DNA of 64,000 nt, from positions 1-64,000 of the forward strand of contig JANWYN010000005.1 of assembly GCA_025055235.1 (NCBI GenBank), given 5' to 3'. The position numbers were made by a program, and so were the translations under genes. The notes under the pieces were generated by a model. It searched no databases. It saw only the letters and a list, made by a program, of their open reading frames with translations, and was not told where the DNA came from. The stretch comes from Candidatus Roseilinea sp. (GTDB lineage: Bacteria; Chloroflexota; Anaerolineae; J036; Brachytrichaceae). Shown one piece after another: positions 58,423 through 64,000 of the stretch; the stretch's first letter is position 1, and each line of letters opens with the position of its first letter.

Positions 58423-58839
58423 TGACGGCTATTGCCTGGCTGCGTGTGTGGAGATGGTGCTGGCCTATTACGATTTGACGCTTGACCAGGACTCGATTGC
58501 TGAACGGATTGGCGTCATCCGAGGCTTAGGTCGGCTGCTTTCAACATTCTTCGCTTAGACATACCTGGATTGCGCATCACCTATCGGCGTGGCGAATTGA
58601 CCGATCTGACTGATGCGCTATCCCGCGGTGTGCCGCCGATCCTGTCGGTATTCACTGGCGAATTGCCCTACTGGGATGTCGAGTCATTGCACGCGCTCGT
58701 CCTAACGGGCATTCAGGACGAGGTGGCCTTCGTCAACGATCCCGCCTTCCCTACGCCAATGCGCGTGGGCCTCAGTGATATGCTGTTAGCTTGGGACGAG
58801 CGCGACAACAGCGTCGCATTCATCCAGCCATCGAACTGA
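58385..58839 (+). pseudogene. C39-like cysteine peptidase, frameshifted
   Basis: ATG 58385 begins MPLLSVPHRLQLDDGYCLAACVEMVLAYYDL, with the catalytic Cys of the papain-like C39 domain, and the frame runs to a stop at 58556. From about 58530 the next frame carries the rest: AFNILRLDIPGLRITYRRGEL, then the His of SLHALVLTG and Asp of VNDPAF, ending at 58839. One missing base between 58522 and 58537 explains it. Repaired length is ~151 residues, a stand-alone C39-like domain. The substrate is unknown. Confidence 0.72.
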
Positions 58840-58887
58840 AGATCTCCGGCTGCTTGATTCGATTTAGCCTAGGCGCAGCCTCAGGCG

Positions 58888-60615
58888 CTACTGCGCCGCC
58901 ACCCGTTCATTCACCCGCTCGATCACCATCACGCTGACTGCCGTCACGATCATCAGCAGCGTGCTCATCGCCAGGGCTTGGCCGTAGTTCAGCGCGCCGG
59001 GCTGGCCGAGGAAGCGATAGATCACTATCGGCATCGTGGGATACTCCGGCCGCGCGATCAGCAGCGACGCGCCGAACTCGCCGAGCGAGATGGTGAACGC
59101 GAAGATCATCGCCGCGATGAACGGCGGCGCCAGCAGCGGCAAGTCTACGTAGCGCAGTGCCTGCAACGGCCCAGCCCCCAGTCCGCGCGCTGCCTCGCGC
59201 AGGCGCGGATCAAACGACCGGATGGCCGGCAGGACGGCGCGCACGACGAACGGCAGCGCGATCAACGTGTGCGCGACCGGCAGCAACACCACCGACCTGC
59301 GCAGGTCGAGCGGCGGCCGGTCGAACGCCACCAGGAAGCCCAGCCCCAACGTCACGGCGCTGGTGCCGAGCGGCAACAGCAACAGCGCATCGAGCAGCCG
59401 CGCCAGGCGCGCCCCGTTGGCATTTGGCCGGCCTCCCTGCGCGATCGCGTAGCCCAGCGGCAGCCCAAGCAACATCGCCAGCGCCGCCGTGATCGCAGCG
59501 AAGATCAGCGAATTGCGAATGGCCGTCTGCGGCGGCACGAAGAACAGCGACCCGCGCACGTTCTCGCTCAGCGCCACGTAGTAGCGCAGAGGATCGTTAC
59601 CTTCCAAGTTCAACGAGCGCCAGGAGAGTGTCGCCAAGGGCAACACCAAGACGACACCGATGAACGCCAGGCTGCCGGCGACGAGCATGCGCGCAGCCGG
59701 GCTGGCTGCCGGCCGGCGGATATCGCGCGTCGGCCGCGCTTCCAGCGGCGCGCTGGCCCTCGCCTCCAACCGCGCCGAGGCCCAGCCCACAAGCAGGGTG
59801 ACGGCCATCTGCACGATGGCCAGCGACGTGGCGACGTCCAACCGCAACAGTTGCGCGGTCTGCCGGTAGATCTCCACTTCGAGCGTGGCGAAGCGCGCGC
59901 CGCCCAAAATGAGCACCACGCCGAAGCTGGTGAAGGTGAACAAGAACGTCAGCGCCGCTGCCGCGCCGACCGACGGCAGCGCCATGGGCAACGAGACGTG
60001 GCGAAAGGTCTGCCAGCGGTTCGCGCCCAGACCGGCGGCCGCCTCTTCGATGCTCGGGTCGAATGCCGAGAGGAAACCGCCGACCAGCCGGATCACCACT
60101 GCGACGTTGTAGAACACATGCGCGAGCAGGATCATCGGCAGCGTGCCCAGCAACTGGATCGGCGGCTGGTCGAGGCCGAGCGCGCTCTGCAAGGCAGCGT
60201 TCAGCGCGCCGCGCGGGCCGAGCAGCGCGCTGAACGCTGCGGCGACAACCACGGTCGGCATGACGAACGGCACCACGGCCAACGCCCGCCACAAGCGCTG
60301 GCCGGCGAAGCGATAGCGCGCAAAGGCGAAGGCGATCGGTATGCCGGCGAGCAGCGTGAGCGCAGTGGACAGCGCCGCCTGCCAAAAGCTGAACCACAGC
60401 ACGCGCAGATGCGCCGGATCAAGTAAGACAGAGAACGGCGTTGCGCCCCGGCTGATCTCGCTGGGCGTGAACGAGACGCGCGCAATCTCGATCAGCGGCC
60501 AAACGAAAAAGAGGACGAGGAAGAGCAGTGCCGGTGCGGCAAGCGCCAAATTGAGAATTGAGAATTGAGAATTGAGAAGAGGCGGTTTCTCAATTCTCAA
60601 TTCTGCATTCTTCAT
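58888..60615 (-). CDS. thiP: Thiamine ABC transporter permease
   Basis: 575 residues from ATG 60615, fixed by the ATGA overlap with the thiB stop. It is the double-length permease of the ThiP/FbpB type with two binding-protein-dependent transport modules. Each has the EAA loop (EEAAAGLGANRWQTFRHVSLPMALPSV and REAARGLGAGPLQALRYVDLPLLAPPF), with about twelve helices. The first ~20 residues (KNAELRIEKPPLLNSQFSIL) are coded by a GAGAATT word array. Thiamine specificity is inferred from the TPP riboswitch and ThiB. No ATPase gene follows; the next genes are on the other strand. Confidence 0.88.
   Translation of the reverse strand: MKNAELRIEKPPLLNSQFSILNLALAAPALLFLVLFFVWPLIEIARVSFTPSEISRGATPFSVLLDPAHLRVLWFSFWQAALSTALTLLAGIPIAFAFARYRFAGQRLWRALAVVPFVMPTVVVAAAFSALLGPRGALNAALQSALGLDQPPIQLLGTLPMILLAHVFYNVAVVIRLVGGFLSAFDPSIEEAAAGLGANRWQTFRHVSLPMALPSVGAAAALTFLFTFTSFGVVLILGGARFATLEVEIYRQTAQLLRLDVATSLAIVQMAVTLLVGWASARLEARASAPLEARPTRDIRRPAASPAARMLVAGSLAFIGVVLVLPLATLSWRSLNLEGNDPLRYYVALSENVRGSLFFVPPQTAIRNSLIFAAITAALAMLLGLPLGYAIAQGGRPNANGARLARLLDALLLLPLGTSAVTLGLGFLVAFDRPPLDLRRSVVLLPVAHTLIALPFVVRAVLPAIRSFDPRLREAARGLGAGPLQALRYVDLPLLAPPFIAAMIFAFTISLGEFGASLLIARPEYPTMPIVIYRFLGQPGALNYGQALAMSTLLMIVTAVSVMVIERVNERVAAQ
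60550..60612. repeat. Inverted GAGAATT heptamers at the 5' end of thiP
   Basis: Four units of TTGAGAA (60551-60578), the loop GAGGCGG, then TTCTCAA units (60585-60603). The arms can pair at the translation start region of thiP. Confidence 0.9.
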
Positions 60616-61688
60616 TTCAGGACGAGTTTGGTCCACTCTTCGATCCACCGCTCGCGGCCCTGGTCAATTTGCTCGGGCGTGAGCGAGAACGCTTGCGCCG
60701 GCGGCTGGCCGAACTTCACGAACACCTCCGGCCACGCTGCCGACTTCGCGACCGGATAGACGAACATCTGCAGCGGGATGTCCTCTTGGAAGCGCTTGCT
60801 CAGCATGAAGTCCACCCACTTCTCGGCCAAGTCACGGTTCTTCGTGCCCTTTAGGATGCCGACGAACTCGATCTGCTCGAAGGCTGTGCCCTCCAGGTTG
60901 CCGGTGGGCGGCTCCTCCAGCTTCCCTTCGCTGAAGAAGACCTCGGCAGCCGGGCTGGTGGCATACGACACGACGAGCGGGCGCGGCCCTTTGCCACTGC
61001 TGCCGCTGAATTGCGTGTAGTATGCGTCGCTCCAGTCCGGGCTGACATACACGTCGTTGGCGCGCAGTGCTTGCCAGAATCGCTTCCAGTCGTAGTCGCT
61101 GCCTTCGGGGAACGCTGCGATCGTCGCCAGCAGGAAGGCCAAGCCGGGCGACGACGTGGCCGGGTTCTGCACCACCAGCATGCCCTTCCATTGCGGCTCG
61201 GTCAACTCGCGCAGCGACTTCGGTGGCGCCAGGCCCTTGTCCTTCAAGAAGGCTTTGTCGTAGTTGATGATGACGTGACCGTAGTCCACCGGCAGCATCC
61301 GGTTTTGCGGGTCGAGCTTGAAGCGATCAGGGATGTCGGCCAGCGCCGGCGAGTTATACGGCTCGAGGATGCCGGCGGCCAGCGCGCGGCCAAGGAAGGT
61401 ATTGTCCACGCCGTAGAGCACGTCGGCCAGCGGCGCATCTTTGCTCAGGATGGCTTTGTTCAGCGTCGAGCCGGCGTCGCCGGATTTGAGGATCACCACT
61501 TTGGCGTTGTTCGCCCGCTCGAACTCGGCGATCACATCTTCGCTGGCGCCGAAGCTGTCGTGGGTCATGATCGTCAACGTGCGCGGGGCAGCCGGCTGAG
61601 GCTGTTCCGCAGCCCTGGGGGGCGGCGCTTGCACGGCACAGGCCGCCAGCAGCGTCGCCGTCGTCAAGAGAAGGATCAGTCGTTTCAT
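60612..61688 (-). CDS. thiB: Thiamine-binding lipoprotein
   Basis: 358 residues. The lipobox TLLAAC is followed by a Pro/Ala-rich tether. The binding protein begins TLTIMTHDSFGASEDVIAEFERANNAKVVIL, and LADVLYGVDNTFLGRALAAGILEPY, MLPVDYGHVIINYDKAFL and NPATSSPGLAFLLATIAAF are the ThiB/TbpA signatures. It captures thiamine or its phosphates outside the membrane and hands it to ThiP. Middle gene of the TPP-controlled thiN-thiB-thiP operon; word arrays lie between it and thiN. Confidence 0.92.
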   Translation of the reverse strand: MKRLILLLTTATLLAACAVQAPPPRAAEQPQPAAPRTLTIMTHDSFGASEDVIAEFERANNAKVVILKSGDAGSTLNKAILSKDAPLADVLYGVDNTFLGRALAAGILEPYNSPALADIPDRFKLDPQNRMLPVDYGHVIINYDKAFLKDKGLAPPKSLRELTEPQWKGMLVVQNPATSSPGLAFLLATIAAFPEGSDYDWKRFWQALRANDVYVSPDWSDAYYTQFSGSSGKGPRPLVVSYATSPAAEVFFSEGKLEEPPTGNLEGTAFEQIEFVGILKGTKNRDLAEKWVDFMLSKRFQEDIPLQMFVYPVAKSAAWPEVFVKFGQPPAQAFSLTPEQIDQGRERWIEEWTKLVLK

Positions 61689-61709
61689 CTTCGTTCACCT
61701 CGCAGGTTG

Positions 61710-61815
61710 GTCAATTGGTCGTTGGTGGCTGGTAACTGGTAATTGGTGATTGGTAATTGGTTGTCAATCTCATCAATCATCAGTCATCAGTCATCAATCA
61801 TTGATTCGTCGTGAG
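61710..61815. repeat. Heptamer arrays (GGTAATT and AATCATC words) between thiN and thiB
   Basis: About eight units of GGTCATT/GGTAATT type (61712-61765) and five of ATCAGTC/ATCAATC (61770-61803). The second array encodes the end of ThiN (DESMIDD). Confidence 0.88.
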
Positions 61816-62488
61816 TGGGGAGTTGGCCGTGATGGATGACCACGCACAACAGCATTCCCTGGCGCAGGGAGACCGTTGCTGCTTCACCGAGCATGACATT
61901 GCTCACCCCGCGCGCCGGGCCGACGAACAGCGACTCGTCGTGCAACGGATACTCCAGCCCTGCGGTGCGGATGCCATGCGCGTCGCCGCCGAAGGGCAGC
62001 AGCGAGACGGTGTCGCCGGCGCTGCCGCGCAGCACCAACTGTGCCGGCCGGTCGCGTGCGTCTATCAGGAAGACGCGCTCGCGCCCGTGGGCGAGCGAGA
62101 CATCGGCGCACTTGAGCGCGGGCATGGCCAGCAGCAACATGTTGGCCAGCTCATGGTCGAGCCGCCCACCGCGCGCGCCGAGGACGATGATCTCGACCCG
62201 CTCGCCGACGCGCGCAGACCGGGCCGCGAACAGCAGCGCCAGCTCCAAATCGGTCTCATCCTTGCGTGCCGGGTAGCGATGCAGTTGTGCGCCGCGCCGC
62301 TCAAGCTCGCGCAAATCGTCTTCGCTCAGCGAGTCGAAGTCGCCGATGACGTGCGCCGGCGCGAGCCCCAACGCCAGCGCCGTGCGCGCGCCGCCATCGG
62401 CGCAGATCAGCGTCGCGCCGCCGTCTAACCAGCGCGCGACTTCTTCCTGTGCCGGGGGATCGCCGTTGGCAATGATCACAATTCGCAT
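61787..62488 (-). CDS. thiN: Thiamine diphosphokinase
   Basis: 233 residues. The TPK catalytic domain begins MRIVIIANGDPP, with ICADGGARTALALGLAPAHVIGDFDSL, KDETDLELAL and VLGARGGRLDHELANMLLL as the ATP/thiamine site. The C-terminal thiamine-binding domain is LLPFGGDAHGIRTAGLEYPL, then ESLFVGPARGVSNVMLGEAATVSL. It pyrophosphorylates thiamine to TPP, the ligand sensed by the riboswitch upstream. The final ~15 residues (HHGQLPTHDESMIDD) derive from word arrays. First gene of the operon. Confidence 0.92.
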   Translation of the reverse strand: MRIVIIANGDPPAQEEVARWLDGGATLICADGGARTALALGLAPAHVIGDFDSLSEDDLRELERRGAQLHRYPARKDETDLELALLFAARSARVGERVEIIVLGARGGRLDHELANMLLLAMPALKCADVSLAHGRERVFLIDARDRPAQLVLRGSAGDTVSLLPFGGDAHGIRTAGLEYPLHDESLFVGPARGVSNVMLGEAATVSLRQGMLLCVVIHHGQLPTHDESMIDD

Positions 62489-62493
62489 GTCCG

Positions 62494-62530
62494 AAAAGCA
62501 ACATCCCCACTGGGAAAGCCAGTGGGGATG
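62494..62530 (-). terminator. Intrinsic terminator between TPP riboswitch and thiN
   Basis: A 12-bp stem (CATCCCCACTGG and complement, 62502-62530) with a 5-base loop is followed on the minus strand by TTGCTTTT, 6 bases before the thiN ATG. An 8-base stretch of the riboswitch 3' end (GCCAGCGG, 62569-62562) could pair with CCACTGGC in the stem with one mismatch, a plausible anti-terminator when TPP is absent. Confidence 0.85.
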
Positions 62531-62552
62531 CGTGATGGCAGATGGCTTTTCG

Positions 62553-62645
62553 CGTTTCCCTCCGCTGGCATGACCCAGATCAGGTTCTAAGGGTCGGCGC
62601 CGGATTGGGCGCCCTCTCAGCCCGCGTCCGCGGACTCCCCATTCG
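62553..62645 (-). promoter_or_regulatory. TPP (THI-box) riboswitch
   Basis: On the minus strand the conserved THI elements appear in order: GGGGAGTCC, GGGCTGAGAGGG, ACCCTTAGAACCTGATCTGG, GTCATGCCAGCGGAGGGAAA. CTGAGA and ACCTGATCTGG are the TPP-sensing core. It sits ~65 bases before thiN with a terminator between, so TPP binding should switch off thiN, thiB and thiP by premature termination. Confidence 0.95.
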
Positions 62646-62699
62646 CGTATTTGATTGTAGCGAGATTATATAACCGTCTTCGGCGTAAACGCTAATGGG

Positions 62700-62865
62700 G
62701 GTGCATGCGCCGGTGGGGGCTGTAGGGCGCGCTCTGAATAGCCCGTATGAGCTACCGCAGCGCGTCGTTGGCAGCGCACACGGGCACGGCACGGCGTTCG
62801 GGCACAGCACGGAACGGCGTCCGTGCCTTACCGTGCGATGGTTTGCCCCTATCCGCGAATGCACC
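62700..62865. mobile_element. MITE-like element family 1, copy D (166 bp)
   Basis: Ends GGTGCATGCGCCGG and CCGCGAATGCACC. The interior TAGGGCGCGCTCTGAATAGC and GGAACGGCGTCCGTGCC..GTGCGATGGTTTGCCCCTAT run closely to copy A. No clear target duplication remains. It occupies the gap between the riboswitch and the DoxX gene. Confidence 0.78.
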
Positions 62866-62890
62866 TCGCCATGAGCTGAAAGCGCGGGCA

Positions 62891-63004
62891 ATGCAGCGCG
62901 CCCGGGAACACAACGCACTGCACCCGTTGGCGCTGATCTTCCCGTTGGTCTGCGCCGCTCCTATTGCGCTCGGCGTCATCTGGGTCAGGTTGTGGTTGCA
63001 GTGA
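62891..63004 (+). CDS. Possible 37-residue single-helix membrane peptide
   Basis: MQRAREHNALHPLALIFPLVCAAPIALGVIWVRLWLQ-like frame: a polar start followed by one hydrophobic helix (LALIFPLVCAAPIALGVIWV). There is no strong Shine-Dalgarno and it begins 25 bases after a mobile element. It could be chance or a small membrane protein. Confidence 0.3.
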   Translation: MQRAREHNALHPLALIFPLVCAAPIALGVIWVRLWLQ

Positions 63005-63092
63005 GGAAAATCAGGTCTATCGAGCGCGGAATGACCGTGACGTTTGGACACAAGTGTGAGACGATTCGATCCGGCACTCAAGGAGGACGGTC

Positions 63093-63599
63093 ATGGCAAG
63101 CAACGAACGAGCTGAATTGCTGCAACGAAACTTCGATCGCATTGACCTGCGCATCACGCGCTGGATGGCCCGGCACGGCATCACCCTGCTGCGCATCGGA
63201 CTCGGCGTGGTGTTCTTTTGGTTCGGCGTGATCAAGCTGATCCCCGGCCTCAGCCCGGCGCAAGACCTGGCTGCGCGCACGATCAGCACGCTCACCTTCG
63301 GGTTGGTGCCACCGTCAATCAGCGTGCCGGCGCTGGCGATCTGGGAATGCCTGATCGGCCTGGGCTTGATCAGCGGCAAGTTCATGCGCGTCACGATCTT
63401 CCTCTTGTTGGTGCAGATGCTGGGCACGCTCACGCCGCTGTTCTTGTTCCCCGGCGAGACGTGGACGATCTTCCCGGTTGCGCCGACGCTGGAAGGCCAA
63501 TACATCATCAAGAACATCGTGCTGGTGAGCGCGGCGCTGGTGATCGGCGCGACGGTGCGCGGCGGCTACGTGCTGGCCGAGCCGGGCGACTGCCGCTAG
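63093..63599 (+). CDS. DoxX-like membrane protein
   Basis: 168 residues. Four helices: ITLLRIGLGVVFFWFGVIKLIPG, ALAIWECLIGLGLIS, VTIFLLLVQMLGTLTPLFLF and YIIKNIVLVSAALVIGATV. The first, with FWFGVIKLIPG, is the DoxX/DoxD-like signature. Members are integral membrane proteins with roles suggested in thiosulfate or redox metabolism; the exact job here is unknown. Strong AAGGAGG 7 bases upstream of the ATG. Confidence 0.85.
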   Translation: MASNERAELLQRNFDRIDLRITRWMARHGITLLRIGLGVVFFWFGVIKLIPGLSPAQDLAARTISTLTFGLVPPSISVPALAIWECLIGLGLISGKFMRVTIFLLLVQMLGTLTPLFLFPGETWTIFPVAPTLEGQYIIKNIVLVSAALVIGATVRGGYVLAEPGDCR

Positions 63600-63603
63600 C
63601 GCA

Positions 63604-64000
63604 TCACAACTGCACGCCACGCGCATCGGCGATGCGCAACATCTCGCGCACGTCGTCGTAGTCCGAATCGGTCACCGGCGCGAAGCGCGCCAGACGATGC
63701 CGCGCGAGGACGATTCGGCCTTCGGCGTCTTCGTGCATGTGGATCAGGGCCGCGCGAAGGGCCTGGCGCAGCGCCGCGGGCACGTGCCGGCCGATTACCC
63801 ACGGCGGCTGGCTGCTCGGGCCAAGCACCTCGATCACGCGCAATCGTTCGGCCAGTGCCGGCTCGCGCGCGAGCATCATCTCCAGCACCGTGCTGTCAAT
63901 GGCTGCCGCGTCGGCTTGGTCGTTCAAGATCATCTCGACCGAGCGCTGGTGCGCGCCGCTCACGATCACCTGGCCGAAGAAGTCGCCGTTCAGGCCGAGC
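63604..64000 (-). CDS. PhnD-like phosphate/phosphonate binding protein, C-terminal part (partial)
   Basis: The frame is open from the right edge (LGLNGDFFGQVIVSGAHQRSVEMIL) to the stop at 63604, ~131 residues. ADAAAIDSTVLEMML, IEVLGPSSQPPWVIGRHVPAAL and a C-terminal helical end are typical of the second lobe of PhnD/SsuA-like solute-binding proteins. The signal peptide and first lobe lie beyond the window. It converges with the DoxX gene, 4 bases apart. The ligand may be phosphonate, phosphite or another oxyanion. Confidence 0.75.
   Translation of the reverse strand, partial: LGLNGDFFGQVIVSGAHQRSVEMILNDQADAAAIDSTVLEMMLAREPALAERLRVIEVLGPSSQPPWVIGRHVPAALRQALRAALIHMHEDAEGRIVLARHRLARFAPVTDSDYDDVREMLRIADARGVQL

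Noticed and set aside
62747-62890. N-terminal extension of the small frame ending at 63004
   Set aside because: It lies in mobile element copy D, so it is not a credible protein segment.

Overview
The window is a 64 kb piece of a GC-rich bacterial chromosome with dense, mostly housekeeping gene content. I infer a member of the Chloroflexota (Anaerolineae-like, possibly close to the thermal-mat phototroph lineages). The reasons are a STAND NTPase with an EAD7-type head and a 15-repeat WD40 tail, short-period tandem-word arrays inside genes, start codons directly behind -10 boxes, and the general protein style. No rRNA, tRNA, CRISPR array, prophage or replication origin was seen.

Layout. 1-5.5 kb: end of a beta-helix protein, an alcohol dehydrogenase-like enzyme, a VOC protein, a DUF6069-like membrane protein, and a YceI gene whose promoter carries two palindromes next to a TetR gene, then a GH32 sucrase/levanase. 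5.7-9.9 kb: EAD7-nSTAND-WD40 NTPase with a frameshift near its start. 10-16 kb: trpA, a MoxR ATPase/VWA protein pair with two small membrane proteins, and a fatty acid desaturase. 16-22 kb: gyrA, a C45-type acyltransferase/peptidase, and a YqeB-like molybdenum-enzyme maturation protein. 22-28 kb: response regulators, a broken PIN toxin with its antitoxin, an esterase, cupin and VOC dioxygenase, and an orphan ABC ATPase. 28-35 kb: a DUF58/MoxR pair, tpx, kynU and uvrA. 35.5-41 kb: an unusual five-gene catabolic-looking operon (Tm-1-like protein, PEP-hydrolase-like TIM barrel, class II aldolase-like protein, 2-oxoacid dehydrogenase E1 alpha with a fused lipoyl domain, E1 beta). 41-49.5 kb: a peptide-type binding protein, secG, an aminotransferase, a lipoprotein YceI, a GH130 enzyme and cobS/cobC. 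49.6-57 kb: a ferrochelatase with [2Fe-2S] ligands, a GT39-like membrane glycosyltransferase, a phosphoglycerate mutase and ftsK. 58.8-62.6 kb: a TPP-riboswitch-controlled thiamine operon (thiN, thiB, thiP) without a thiQ ATPase.

The most striking signal is not a gene. At least sixteen places carry arrays of a 7-base word (two others use 9 or 10 bases), often as an array followed by its own inverted complement. They lie between genes but also in frame inside gyrA, uvrA (three times), ftsK and a glycosyltransferase (three times), and at the ends of trpA, thiP, thiN and cobC. They resemble in principle the heptanucleotide STRR repeats of cyanobacteria and deserve genome-wide study.

The second signal is a set of small non-autonomous mobile elements. 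One is a family of about 150-166 bp with GGTGCATTCGCC-like inverted ends, one copy of which has a perfect 9-bp target duplication. A second is a 150-bp family with related ends. The third is a 333-bp element with long inverted ends inside a 12-bp direct repeat.

Four genes (STAND NTPase, PIN toxin, ECF sigma factor, C39-like peptidase) are interrupted by apparent frameshifts, so either real decay or consensus-sequence errors are present. Orientation, overlaps and spacing are read directly from the sequence; functions are by family recognition without database searches.
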